Shown: positions 1 to 8,644, numbered from the stretch's first letter. The stretch is 64,000 bases of DNA from Robbsia betulipollinis (GCF_026624755.1 NZ_JAPMXC010000005.1:37895-101894), one strand, 5' to 3'. Numbers and translations: made by a program. The notes: generated by a model not told the origin, from the letters alone.

Positions 1-264
1 GAGGACCCCGAGGTGCCGATCGACAATAACTGGGCGGAAAACCAAATCCGTCCGGTGGCCGTCGGGCGCAAGAACTGGCTATTTGCAGGGTCCCTGCGCG
101 CGGGCAAACGGGCGGCGGCGATCATGAGTCTGATCCAGTCGGCCAAGCTCAACGGGCATGACCCCTACGTCTACCTCAAAGACGTCCTCACGCGGCTGCC
201 TACGCATCTCGCACGCAATATCGATGAATTGCTGCCGCATAATTGGACGCCCACAGCGGCTTGA
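1..264 (+). CDS. IS66 family transposase (TnpC), C-terminal fragment cut by the window edge
   Basis: The reading frame is open from base 1 and ends in TGA at 262-264. The residues DNNWAENQIRPVAVGRKNW followed by GSLRAGKRAA are the well-known C-terminal block of IS66 TnpC transposases; the Glu of WAEN is the third acidic residue of the DDE catalytic site. Only the last 87 codons are visible, so it cannot be judged whether the whole gene is intact. The stop lies 34 bases before an IS66-like terminal repeat, the normal distance for the right end of this family. The element moves DNA by DDE transposition. Confidence 0.9.
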   Translation, partial: EDPEVPIDNNWAENQIRPVAVGRKNWLFAGSLRAGKRAAAIMSLIQSAKLNGHDPYVYLKDVLTRLPTHLARNIDELLPHNWTPTAA

Positions 265-279
265 AGTTGGCGTCAAGAT

Positions 280-298
280 GGGATCGCCGGGCGCTTAC
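280..298. mobile_element. Right terminal inverted repeat of an IS66 element
   Basis: Read from the outside in, the end is GTAAGCGCCCGGCGATCCC. Ends starting GTAAGCG are typical of IS66-family elements, and the position just after the tnpC stop fits. The left end lies outside the window, so the 8-bp target duplication expected for this family cannot be checked. Confidence 0.75.
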
Positions 299-388
299 GG
301 TTCTACAGGTGTTTTTCGCAGTTGAATTTTGCTAGCAAAGTTAGAGGAAGCTACTCAAGTCTTTGATGTATAAGAAGAATAAATCTTC

Positions 389-433
389 TTTGGGACCAAA
401 GGGTCGAAGGTTCGAATCCTTTCGCTCCGACCA
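389..433 (+). other. 3' fragment of tRNA-Pro(UGG), probable att scar of an integrated island
   Basis: The 45 bases contain the anticodon loop TTTGGGA (anticodon TGG), the 3' anticodon strand CCAAA, a variable loop, a T-arm (GAAGG, loop TTCGAAT, CCTTT), the 3' acceptor strand CGCTCCG, a discriminator A and CCA. The 5' half of a tRNA is missing: the bases before TTTGGGA do not pair with CCAAA. This is the shape left when an integrase recombines into the 3' end of a tRNA gene. By polarity the intact tRNA-Pro and the island lie to the left of the window and the old chromosome starts to the right of 433. Confidence 0.75.
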
Positions 434-441
434 AGAAAATC

Positions 442-473
442 AAAGGCTTGCCGCTGTCTGGCGGTAGGCCTTT
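442..473 (+). terminator. Rho-independent terminator downstream of the tRNA-Pro scar
   Basis: A 13-bp stem (AAAGGCTTGCCGC pairing with GCGGTAGGCCTTT, two G-T pairs) closes on the loop TGTCTG. The 3' arm ends in TTT and little else. It sits 8 bases after the tRNA CCA, where a tRNA terminator belongs, which supports the view that the sequence right of 433 is the original downstream flank of tRNA-Pro. Confidence 0.65.
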
Positions 474-1130
474 CATCTAACTTGGCGCCAGTTATCTCAA
501 TCTAACTTGCGCAAGTTTGGTGCTGCCAAGATGCGCCCCGCTTACCGCGTCTGGGCGTATGGCCTTTCTCCCATCTCGCCTGCTCGTACGATGTTCTAAT
601 AGTTGCGGTGCCACTCGACCCAACGCACGCCGACACCCCACCAAAAGTACAGAGCTGCAATCTTGAAAATCCAGCGATGGGGGCCGAGGCTCTCTTCGCT
701 TCCAATGCTTCTGCAAGCGATGCGTGCCGTAATGCCTTGCTGTTCGAGACATTTGCGGCAGTGCTCACAGTCGCAGTTTTTTCCGTACGCTATTAGTCAA
801 TTGTTTCTTTGGCCGGCCGTCCAGGCTAGGCACCGCAGAAACTGTATCGATCAAACGATCGAACCCTACCGAGCCAATGCCGGCGGTACTGCTGAAAATA
901 GCAATTGCCATCGGCACGCCGCGCATGTTCATGACAATACGTCACTCCACGCCGAACTTGCTGCGGGCTAAGGGATTAGGATTTATTCCCGTTCCCATGA
1001 AGATTTTCTTTATGTTCTTGTCCGTGGCACGTGTGCCGTTTGGGAAGGACTGATATGCCGAGCCGGATTGTACGAATGGGATCGATCCATGCAGGGATGG
1101 TTCGGACAAAACAGTCTTGAGGAATGTGCA
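474..1130. other. Accessory spacer without a supportable gene
   Basis: Several short open frames exist on both strands. One is a minus-strand frame at 502-768 whose Ser/Ala-rich start resembles effector N-termini, but it overlaps an equally long plus-strand frame and neither has a convincing ribosome binding site. I searched for two TTCG boxes 16 bases apart in front of the next gene; several TTCG words occur (1152, 1166, 1178) but none at the right spacing. I see no gene that can be defended here. Confidence 0.5.
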
Positions 1131-2378
1131 ATGAAACCGGTTTTGTTCCTTTTCGGCACAATGTTTTCGTCTTGCTGTTCGCCTGCGCGACGTGGGCGGC
1201 ATAAAAGCATGGTTGGTGTTCCGCGCGCTCGATGTGGCGTGGAACAAGGCGACCCGATTTTTGACTGGACGACCGATACAATGCAGACGAATTGGAACAC
1301 GCGAACGCTTTCCCAGCCGGAACCAACGGAGGACCCCGCGAGCGCGAATCCCGCTTTATCCCCCGGCGCTCCTGGGTCGTCCCGTTTGCCTGGCGCTCGG
1401 CGATTGGGCGCCGTCCCTTCCGAGCTGGGAGGATTGCCATCCCGTCAGGCCAATATGTCGTCGCCGGCGCGCGCCAATGACGCGTCCGCTTCACCGTCCG
1501 GCCCGGCCCATGTTCCGCTTCGCCGTCCCGTGGGGTCGAGCATTCGACACATGCCGGCTTCGTCACAGTCTTATGCCCCTGCGGCCCCTCGATCACCGTC
1601 GATCACCAACGAGAACATCGATCGAGATAGGTTTGGCGATCGACAGCCGTTCAGGGAGAGTGATATGGTCGTGACGCCGCCCCTGGAGTTTCACGGTGTT
1701 CCCGATTCCCTGAAGCCTGTCATGCAGAATCTGCAGCACGGCGCGCCATGGTTTCCGCCGGATATGTACGTTTCGGTTACGATGGATCCCGATTTCCATG
1801 AATATGAGCCCGAGGCGGAAGGAACGACGGGTTTGGACATCTCCATCGATAACAAGTTGGTAGCCGCGATCACCCTGCCTTACGCGCAAGACGTCACGAC
1901 GAATGACGGAGCGGGACGGGCGCTCTATTGCTATTTCCATGAGTACGTGGGCCACGCCATGATCGGCGCGCAGACGGATTCCAAATTGCTGCCCGATCTT
2001 TTGGAAGCGGTCGAGCACAAGCGTCTGTATCAGCCGAACGAAATGGGCGAGAGGCCGTGGCATTACATGGTCAAGGCAAATCTGCACCGCATTCCCTCTG
2101 CTTCACGCTCCGAGTTTTTGAGAACGTATGCCAAGGACATGGCCGTGCTCGCAGGAAAGGATATGGAGGCGAAGCAGGCCAAACCCTCGCTCAATTCCGA
2201 TACTGTCGTGCCGACTTTCCTGGCGGGAATGGCGTGGTATCAAGAACTGCAAAGCAAGGCCGATACCCCGAACGACGCTTTCTGGCATGTGACGCCGGCG
2301 GAGCACGACCGCTATGCCAACGCGAATCCGATGCGCCTTACCCGACAGGATATGGCTGACAACGATTTCTACGGCTAA
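1131..2378 (+). CDS. Unrecognised effector-like protein with a HEYVGH metal-site-like motif
   Basis: About 415 residues if translation starts at ATG 1131, chosen because GAGGA lies 7 bases upstream. ATG 1281 is the main alternative and would give an N-terminus without the hydrophobic start. Residues roughly 60-200 are rich in Ser, Pro, Ala and Arg with almost no hydrophobic runs, as in many type III effectors. The C-terminal half is compact and carries YFHEYVGHAMIGAQTD, then HYMVKANLH. HEYVGH is HE-x3-H, one residue longer than the zincin HExxH motif, so peptidase activity is only a guess. Neighbours are a tRNA scar and an IS remnant, which suggests transferred DNA. I do not recognise the family. 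Confidence 0.5.
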   Translation: MKPVLFLFGTMFSSCCSPARRGRHKSMVGVPRARCGVEQGDPIFDWTTDTMQTNWNTRTLSQPEPTEDPASANPALSPGAPGSSRLPGARRLGAVPSELGGLPSRQANMSSPARANDASASPSGPAHVPLRRPVGSSIRHMPASSQSYAPAAPRSPSITNENIDRDRFGDRQPFRESDMVVTPPLEFHGVPDSLKPVMQNLQHGAPWFPPDMYVSVTMDPDFHEYEPEAEGTTGLDISIDNKLVAAITLPYAQDVTTNDGAGRALYCYFHEYVGHAMIGAQTDSKLLPDLLEAVEHKRLYQPNEMGERPWHYMVKANLHRIPSASRSEFLRTYAKDMAVLAGKDMEAKQAKPSLNSDTVVPTFLAGMAWYQELQSKADTPNDAFWHVTPAEHDRYANANPMRLTRQDMADNDFYG

Positions 2379-2402
2379 GGGAGCCTGTTTCGGTCGCGGC
2401 AG

Positions 2403-2933
2403 ATGAATTCGTTGCCGCATCCGGACGCACGTACACCTCAGTCGGTGGCCGCACCTTGCAATCGACCTGTAAGAGCGGTCCGTGTGCCGGCTACGACGGG
2501 TACCAAACGCAAACGGGGCAGCAAGGTCCATATGGCCGTTGATACACTTGGGCATTTATTGGCTGTGCATGTCACGCCAGCCAACGAGCAAGAGCGCTTG
2601 CAAGTCCAGAAACTGTCTCGTCAAGTTCAACAGGTCAGTGGTCAAACCGTTCGGCTGGCCCACGCGGACCAAGGCTACACGGGCGCGGAGCCGGCTCAGG
2701 CGGCCAGCGATGAGGGCATAGACTTGCAGATCATCGAGTTACCCGAAGCGCGCAAAGGCTTTGTATTGCTGCCCCGACGTTGGGTGGTCGAGCACAGCTT
2801 CGGGTGGGCCAATCGATTTCGTCGGCTAGCCCGCGATTATGAGCGACTGCCAGAAACCTTGGCAGGTCTGCATTTCGTTGTCTTCGCCATACTTATGCTT
2901 GCCCACGCCATTCCGATTATGCAAAGTGCATAA
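2403..2933 (+). pseudogene. IS5 family (IS427-like) transposase remnant, 5' truncated
   Basis: The frame encodes the C-terminal part of an IS402/IS427-type DDE transposase. The three acidic positions can be seen in VDTLGHLL, HADQGYTG and RRWVVEHSFGW, followed by the typical RRLARDYERLPETLAGLHF block. The N-terminal helix-turn-helix region (orfA part) is missing: the first 35 or so residues do not resemble the family and the effector-like gene ends only 24 bases upstream. The element is therefore a relic that cannot move by itself. The sequence after the stop, read inward as GAGCGTGTTATGCACTTT, is probably its right terminal repeat. Confidence 0.8.
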
Positions 2934-2940
2934 CACGCTC
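2920..2940. mobile_element. Probable right end of the IS5-family remnant
   Basis: The end reads GAGCGTGTTATGCACTTT from outside to inside and overlaps the last codons of the transposase, as is usual in compact IS5-type elements. No matching left repeat was found before 2403, in agreement with a 5' deletion. Confidence 0.4.
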
Positions 2941-3203
2941 TAGCCTTCCTTTACGCGCATAAATATGGTGGTGTCGGCCGCGTGATCGATCTCGATGGAT
3001 TTGCTTTATGCGCCGGAGAATCTACCGGCCTGTCTGCCAAAGAAGCGGCGGCAGCGGAAAAGCGCGCGCGAGGGAGCACAACGCGGCCGCGACGAGATTT
3101 GACCAGTCAAGCAATAGCAGACCTTGAACAATTTTGGGAGTCCAGGCTTTGTATGCAGATTTTCTCGATGGAAAAAGCTTTTTCAACTTGTCCGCGCGAT
3201 TGA
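2940..3203 (+). pseudogene. Gene fragment interrupted by the IS5-family element
   Basis: From the IS boundary an open frame runs without a start codon near the boundary: LAFLYAHKYGGVGRVIDLDG, then a Lys/Arg/Ala-rich stretch and a Trp-containing C-terminus, ending at 3203. A GTG at 2982 could serve as a start but has no ribosome binding site. The most economical reading is the 3' part of a gene whose front was lost on IS insertion. I do not recognise the product. A second overlapping frame at 3134-3397 (87 codons, with CHYC) is equally anonymous. Confidence 0.3.
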
Positions 3204-3362
3204 AATACCTACAACGACCGGCATGCCATTACTGCTCCGGCACCTTGATGAACCATGGCCGTTTCCCATCATGGCAAAAATACAAGAAAGCGTTACAACG
3301 TGGCCGGCGCTGCTTCATGCGAGAAACATCGCACCCAGTATTGCACATCGTGCCAACGGAAC

Positions 3363-3393
3363 GCGGCGGCCGATCCGGTAAATCGGCCGCCGC
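3363..3393. terminator. Perfect 12-bp hairpin between accessory DNA and the backbone
   Basis: GCGGCGGCCGAT and ATCGGCCGCCGC are perfectly complementary around a 7-base loop. There is no T-run on either side, so this is at best a weak or bidirectional terminator for the minus-strand gene that ends at 3474. Confidence 0.4.
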
Positions 3394-3473
3394 CTGACGC
3401 GAGACGTTCCCGCACGGTGCCAGCATGCGGCACCGCCACGAACCGGCAGCGCCCCGCGCTGCGCCTCCGACGC

Positions 3474-4454
3474 TTACAGCATGCCGGTGCCGGCGATCGT
3501 CCTGGCAGCCATGCGCCGCCCCAACCGGCCGCCGAAGAAGCCGACCATCGCGCCCAGCATCAACACCAGCAGCGCCATCCACGAGCCTTTCGATACCACG
3601 CTCGCCGCCACGTCGGCACCCTGACGCGCGCTGTCTTCCATCGACTGTATCGCCTGCCCGGCCTTCACACGCGTTTCGGCATATGTCGTCGCGTAGTTAT
3701 CGGCGATCTTCTCGGCCTCGGCGCGGGAATGGCCGGTGCGTCCGACAATGATGTTCACCAGCGCGTCGCGGTCCGCGGCGTCGAGCATCGGCTGCGCTGC
3801 CGCCTTCACGCGCTCCAGCCAGTCGCTCGCGTCTTCGCCGGCCGCCTGCGGTTGCGCCGCGCTATGGTCCGCGCTCGCCGCCGCGTCGCTCAGCGCATCG
3901 TGCGCCACCGCGTCGAGGTGCTTCGGGTCGAGTTCCGCCTTGCCCGACTGACGGAGCAGTTTCTCGAGTTCATGCTTGAGGTGATCGGGATGCAGATCGA
4001 TGCCGGCCTGTTTGGCGCCGGCCTGCAGGGCGGACGCCGTCGCCGGCGCCACCGCGGCGAGACCCTGACCGGCAACGGACACGCCCTTGCCGATGACGCT
4101 GGCCGACGCGCCGACGATCGTCGAGGCGAGCGAGATCAACAAGGTGATGCCCATCAACGTCGCCACCGACCAGGACAGCAGCCCGTGCAGGCCGGGATGG
4201 TCCGGCGCGGTGCGACCCGCGACGAAGGCACCGAGGGTGATCGCCAGCAGAATGGAGAACGCGAGCCAAAGCGCGGCGCCCGTGCCCATCCCGCTGAAGG
4301 GATTGACCGAATGCAGGGGATCGAAGGCGGCCGCGCCCAGCGCGGTGCCGAGCAGACTGAGGGCGAGATAGGTGGGAACGGCGACAAAGACGCCCGCGAA
4401 AACGGCGCCCCACGACAGCGAACGGATGGGGTTATCCCCGGAGAGTTGGACCAT
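3474..4454 (-). CDS. Integral membrane protein of unknown function (PhnA-like type)
   Basis: About 326 residues. The start at 4454 was chosen because CCGAGGAAGCG provides a good ribosome binding site; the ATG at 4481 has none. Two or three hydrophobic segments lie in the first 120 residues (for example GAVFAGVFVAVPTYLALSLL and LWLAFSILLAITLGAFVAG), a central Ala/Asp/Lys-rich helical stretch of about 130 residues follows, and a last membrane segment (WMALLVLMLGAMVGFFGG) precedes an Arg-rich tail. This layout matches proteins usually deposited as PhnA-like membrane proteins, whose role is not known. The promoter region carries a 15-bp tandem repeat. Confidence 0.65.
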   Translation of the reverse strand: MVQLSGDNPIRSLSWGAVFAGVFVAVPTYLALSLLGTALGAAAFDPLHSVNPFSGMGTGAALWLAFSILLAITLGAFVAGRTAPDHPGLHGLLSWSVATLMGITLLISLASTIVGASASVIGKGVSVAGQGLAAVAPATASALQAGAKQAGIDLHPDHLKHELEKLLRQSGKAELDPKHLDAVAHDALSDAAASADHSAAQPQAAGEDASDWLERVKAAAQPMLDAADRDALVNIIVGRTGHSRAEAEKIADNYATTYAETRVKAGQAIQSMEDSARQGADVAASVVSKGSWMALLVLMLGAMVGFFGGRLGRRMAARTIAGTGML

Positions 4455-4629
4455 GGCGCTTCCTCGGATCGGTTGGGACATGGCGGGCGTCGCGCCGTCG
4501 AAACCGGCGCGCTGCCCGCCGCGAACAACGTTACTCTAAGCAAGTGCCCGACCGGAGGCGGCCGGATATCGGAACCGGCGGTGCGTGGCGCGCAATTGGC
4601 GGAATCGCCAGACGCGTCAAGGATCCAAC

Positions 4630-4734
4630 CGGGTCGCGATCGACCGGGTCGCGATCGACCGGGTCGCGATCGACCGGGTCGCGATCGACCGGGTCGCGAT
4701 CGACCGGGTCGCGTCAGACCGGGTCGCGTCAGAC
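4630..4734. repeat. 15-bp tandem repeat, seven units, between ppx and the membrane protein gene
   Basis: Five perfect copies of CGGGTCGCGATCGAC (4630-4704) are followed by two copies of the variant CGGGTCGCGTCAGAC (4705-4734). Each perfect unit contains GATC inside a CGATCG palindrome. The array starts 15 bases beyond the ppx stop and lies 176-280 bases upstream of the start of the membrane protein gene. Confidence 0.9.
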
Positions 4735-4749
4735 CGAATCACCACCGGA

Positions 4750-6261
4750 TCAGCGATCGGCGTACGCGATCCGGTAACCCCGGCCGACGCGCGACCATTC
4801 GTTGGCTTCCTGCGCGAGGCTGTAGTCGGTCAGCGGGTTCGCTTCGGCCCAGGAACGCGGCAGCGTCACCTCATAGCCGTGCCGGCTTTCGCGCACCGCG
4901 ATGTCCGGCAACGCGACGTCGGCGCGCCGCCGGCAGAGCAGGACGGCGGTGCGCAGGCAGAACAGCCAGGACCAGTCGACGTGCGCGGCATGCGTGAATT
5001 TGCCGAGCTTGCCGACATGGCCGATCAGCAAGGCGGCCAGACGGCTCTGATCGGTTTTCGAGAAACCCGGCATGTCGGCATTGCTGGCGATGTAGGCCGA
5101 GTGCTTGTGATAGCCGCTATGGCCGATCGACAGGCCGATTTCGTGCAGCGCCGCCGCCCATGCGAGGAACATGCCGCCCTCCTCGCGCGCTGCATCGTCG
5201 CGTGCGTCGAGTTGCCGGTACAGGCTGACGGCCAGCGCGCCGATACGCTCGGCCTGCTTGCGCTCCACCGAATAGCGCTGCATGAAACCCTCGACGGTCA
5301 CCGCGCGCATGTCCTGCCGCGACGAGCGCCCCATCAGGTCGTACAGGACGCCGAGACGCAATGCGCCGTCGGTGATGTCGGCATAATCGATGCCGAGTTC
5401 GTCGAACACGCCGATCATGATCGACAGACCACCCGGCAGCACCGGAATCCGGTCGGGCTTGAGCCCGACGAGTTTGGAAGCCTGAGCGCTGCCGGCCTTC
5501 ACCAGCGCGCGGCGCAGCTTGTCCAGGCCGCTGCGCGTGATGCCGTGCGCCACATCGGGGTCATTGAAGCCGTTGTCCTCGATCAGTTCGGCAAGCGCAC
5601 GCGCGGTGCCCGAGGAGCCGATCGACTGCTCCCAGCCCAGTTCACGGTATTGGCCGGCGATGATCTCGATGCTGCGGCGCGCGGCCAGCACCGCCTGCCG
5701 CATGCCCTGCTCGGTGATCGCGCCTTCGGGAAAGAAACGCAGGCTGTGACTGACGCAGCCGATGTACAGGCTCTCGAGCAGCAAGGGCTGATAGCCGGCG
5801 CCGATGATGAACTCGGTCGAGCCGCCGCCGATGTCCACCACCAGCCGCCGGCCGTCGATCGGCGGCACGGTATGCGCGGCGCCCGCGTAGATGAGGCGCG
5901 CCTCCTCCCGCCCGGCGATCACCTCGACCGGGAAACCGAGGGCGCGGTGCGCGCGCTCGAGGAACTCCGGCGCGTTCCTTGCTACCCGTAGGGTATTGGT
6001 GGCGACCGCACGCACGCGGTCGGGGTGGAAGTCCCGCAGCCGTTCACCGAAGCGCTCTAGCGCGGCCAGCCCCCGCAGTTGCGCGGCCTCGTCGAGATGC
6101 TTGTCCTCGCCCAGCCCGGCGCCCAGGCGCACCGGATCGCGCATCGCGTCGATCTGCTGGATGTGGTGCCCCGCCGCGGTTTCCTCGACCCGCCCGACGA
6201 TCAGCCGGAAGCTGTTCGATCCGAGGTCTACCGCCGCGAGTAATTTTGGAGTTTCCACCAT
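4750..6261 (-). CDS. ppx: Exopolyphosphatase
   Basis: Removes terminal phosphate from polyphosphate chains (and related pppGpp) in the cytoplasm. The 503 residues show the ASKHA fold marks near the N-terminus: the phosphate-binding loop VDLGSNSFRLIVGR at about 11-24 and the second loop VVDIGGGSTEFIIG at about 140, with an HD-like helical C-terminal domain that includes HEIGLSIGHSGYHKHS. The length equals that of the enterobacterial enzyme. It is divergent from ppk1 across a 226-base spacer, so synthesis and breakdown of polyphosphate start from one intergenic region. Confidence 0.95.
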   Translation of the reverse strand: MVETPKLLAAVDLGSNSFRLIVGRVEETAAGHHIQQIDAMRDPVRLGAGLGEDKHLDEAAQLRGLAALERFGERLRDFHPDRVRAVATNTLRVARNAPEFLERAHRALGFPVEVIAGREEARLIYAGAAHTVPPIDGRRLVVDIGGGSTEFIIGAGYQPLLLESLYIGCVSHSLRFFPEGAITEQGMRQAVLAARRSIEIIAGQYRELGWEQSIGSSGTARALAELIEDNGFNDPDVAHGITRSGLDKLRRALVKAGSAQASKLVGLKPDRIPVLPGGLSIMIGVFDELGIDYADITDGALRLGVLYDLMGRSSRQDMRAVTVEGFMQRYSVERKQAERIGALAVSLYRQLDARDDAAREEGGMFLAWAAALHEIGLSIGHSGYHKHSAYIASNADMPGFSKTDQSRLAALLIGHVGKLGKFTHAAHVDWSWLFCLRTAVLLCRRRADVALPDIAVRESRHGYEVTLPRSWAEANPLTDYSLAQEANEWSRVGRGYRIAYADR

Positions 6262-6406
6262 GGTTTTTGCTTCCCGTCTGCTTGCTTTGACCCGTGGACG
6301 GCGATCGGAGACCGCGCCGTCGCCCGTCCGGATTGTCCCATGTTAAAAGCGCCCCTGCTCATCTGCCGGCGCGCCCCGGTTTTGCGGGTCGTACCCATGG
6401 TGCCGG

Positions 6407-6425
6407 CCGTCACGAACACGTCACT
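6407..6425 (+). promoter_or_regulatory. Possible Pho box in front of ppk1
   Basis: CCGTCACGAACACGTCACT contains two GTCAC words with an 11-base period, as in PhoB sites (CTGTCAT-N4-CTGTCAT). It matches less well than the pstS site. TATATT follows directly at 6425-6430, which is closer than usual for a Pho box and its -10. It lies about 63 bases before the ppk1 start. Confidence 0.35.
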
Positions 6426-6487
6426 ATATTGTGTGATGATGGACAGGGTCCATCGCCAATCACCGCGTCGCATCGAATAAACCATTT

Positions 6488-8644
6488 ATGGCACCCAACG
6501 ACCCATCGATTCCCCCTTACGACGATTCCGCGGCCACGCTGCGCCCGGCGGTGCTGGCGACCGGCGTGCGCGTGCGCCGCGGACCCGTGCGGCATCCGCT
6601 GCTCAATCGCGAACTGGGCATCCTCGCGTTCAACGAACGCGTGCTGGCACAGGCGGCGGACCCGGCGATGCCGCTGCTCGAACGGCTGCGCTTCATCTGC
6701 ATCACCAGCAGCAACCTCGACGAATTCTTCGAAGTCCGCATCGCCGGGCTGCAGGAGGAGATGCGGGACACGCCCGGCTTGCTGACGCCCGACGGCATGT
6801 CGATGCAGCAGGCCTATACGGTGATCGCAGAACGTGCCCATCGCCTGGTGCAGCGGCAGTACGCGATGCTGCACGAGACGGTGCTGCCGGCGCTCGAACA
6901 CGAGGGCGTGGTGTTCCATAACGCGGAATCATGGAACGCCGAACAACTGGCCTGGGCGCACCAGTACTTCAACACGCAGCTGCTGCCGGTCCTCACGCCG
7001 ATCGGCCTGGATCCGGCGCATCCGTTTCCCCGGGTACTGAACAAGAGCCTGAATTTCGCGGTGGAGCTTTCCGGCAAGGACGCGTTCGGCCGGGACGCGG
7101 TGCTCGGCATCGTCCAGGCGCCGCGGGTGCTGCCGCGCCTCGTGCGCATGCCGGCGGAACTGTCGGGCTATCCGTACGGCTTCGTTCTGCTCAGCGCCTT
7201 CATGCAGCGCTTCGTCGGCGAACTGTTCCCGGGTCTGCACCTGATCAGCTGCAATCAGTTCCGCGTCACCCGCAACAGCGAACTGTTCGTCGACGACGAC
7301 GAGATCACGGACCTGCGCATGGCGCTGCGCGGCGAACTGCCGGCGCGACATTTCGGCAGCCCGGTGCGGCTCGAGGTATCGGCCGAAACGCCGGTGGACC
7401 TGATGCGCCGCCTGCGCGAGGAATCGGGCCTGACGGAGCGTGATTGCTACCGCGTCGACGGCTCGGTCAACCTGGTGCGCCTGATGTCCCTGCCCGATAT
7501 GGTCGACCGTCCGGACCTGAAGTTCGTGCCGCACCTGCCGGCGGTGCCGCAACTCGCGCCGCCCACCGCCACCATGTTCGATGCGATCGACCACGGCGAC
7601 ATCCTGCTGCATCATCCGTACGAGAGCTTTCAGCCGGTGCTGGAACTGCTGCTCCAAGCCGCCAAGGATCCCCACGTGGTGGCCATCAAGCAGACGATCT
7701 ACCGCACCGGCAGCGATTCCGCGCTGATGGACGCGCTGATGCTGGCGGTGCGCAACGGCAAGGCGGTCACGGTCGTCGTCGAGCTGCTGGCGCGTTTCGA
7801 CGAGGAAACCAATATCAACTGGGCCGAGCGGCTGGAATCCGCCGGTGCGCACGTGGTCTATGGCGTGGTGGGCCACAAGTGTCACGCGAAGATGATGCTG
7901 ATCGTGCGGCGCGCCACGCATGCGGGACAGGCCACGCTGCGCCGCTACGTGCACCTCGGCACCGGCAACTATCATGCGAAAACCGCCCGCCTGTACAGCG
8001 ATTTCGGCCTGATGACCAGCCACACCGGCATCTGCGAGGACGTGCACCACGTCTTCCAGCAACTGACCGGGATCAACGGCGAGCTGTCGCTGAATTATCT
8101 CTGGCAGTCGCCGTTCACGCTGCACGCGAAGCTGATCGCGGCGATCGCCCGCGAGGCGGACCACGCGCGTGCGGGACGCAAGGCGCGTATCGTCGCCAAG
8201 ATGAACGCACTGCTCGAACCCAGCGTCATCGCCGCGCTGTACGAGGCGTCGAGCGCCGGTGTGAAGATCGATCTGATCGTGCGCGGCGTCTGCTCGTTGA
8301 AGCCGGGCGTCGAAGGGCTGTCGGAAAACATCACGGTGCGCTCGATCATCGGCCGCTTCCTCGAGCATCACCGGATCTTCTATTTCCACGCGAACGGCGC
8401 CGAAGACGTCTATCTGTCGAGCGCGGACTGGATGGACCGGAATTTCTTCCGCCGTGTGGAAGTGGCCTTCCCGATCCTCGACCGCCGCCTCAAACGGCGC
8501 GTCATTGCCGAAGGTCTGTCGACCTACCTGGGCGACAACCAGACCGCCTGGGTCATGCACAGCGACGGCGAATACCGGCGCCGGCGGCCCGGCAAGACTT
8601 CGCGCAATGCGCAGATGGGTCTGCTGCAGAAGTTCTGCCTGTAG
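6488..8644 (+). CDS. ppk1: Polyphosphate kinase 1
   Basis: Makes polyphosphate from ATP by reversible transfer of the gamma phosphate through a phospho-histidine. The 718 residues show the N-terminal helical domain (LNRELGILAFNERVL), the head domain and two phospholipase-D-like catalytic domains. Conserved segments are HHPYESFQPV, GHKCHAKMMLIVRR and YVHLGTGNYHAKTARLYSD, which carry the active-site histidines. Its length is close to the usual 690-700 residues. Divergence from ppx and closeness to phoR/phoB place it in phosphate homeostasis. Confidence 0.96.
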   Translation: MAPNDPSIPPYDDSAATLRPAVLATGVRVRRGPVRHPLLNRELGILAFNERVLAQAADPAMPLLERLRFICITSSNLDEFFEVRIAGLQEEMRDTPGLLTPDGMSMQQAYTVIAERAHRLVQRQYAMLHETVLPALEHEGVVFHNAESWNAEQLAWAHQYFNTQLLPVLTPIGLDPAHPFPRVLNKSLNFAVELSGKDAFGRDAVLGIVQAPRVLPRLVRMPAELSGYPYGFVLLSAFMQRFVGELFPGLHLISCNQFRVTRNSELFVDDDEITDLRMALRGELPARHFGSPVRLEVSAETPVDLMRRLREESGLTERDCYRVDGSVNLVRLMSLPDMVDRPDLKFVPHLPAVPQLAPPTATMFDAIDHGDILLHHPYESFQPVLELLLQAAKDPHVVAIKQTIYRTGSDSALMDALMLAVRNGKAVTVVVELLARFDEETNINWAERLESAGAHVVYGVVGHKCHAKMMLIVRRATHAGQATLRRYVHLGTGNYHAKTARLYSDFGLMTSHTGICEDVHHVFQQLTGINGELSLNYLWQSPFTLHAKLIAAIAREADHARAGRKARIVAKMNALLEPSVIAALYEASSAGVKIDLIVRGVCSLKPGVEGLSENITVRSIIGRFLEHHRIFYFHANGAEDVYLSSADWMDRNFFRRVEVAFPILDRRLKRRVIAEGLSTYLGDNQTAWVMHSDGEYRRRRPGKTSRNAQMGLLQKFCL

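Noticed and set aside
1152-1181. Three TTCG words before the first effector-like gene as a possible PIP box
   Set aside because: The spacings are 10, 8 and 22 bases, not 16, and no -10 element is at the right distance.
4630-4734. CRISPR array
   Set aside because: Units are 15 bp and directly adjacent without spacers; there are no cas genes.
3255-5991. Very long plus-strand frames (468-580 codons) across the region of ppx and the membrane protein gene
   Set aside because: They are antisense shadows of the minus-strand genes in G+C-rich DNA and run through the 15-bp tandem repeat; no ribosome binding sites or family similarity.
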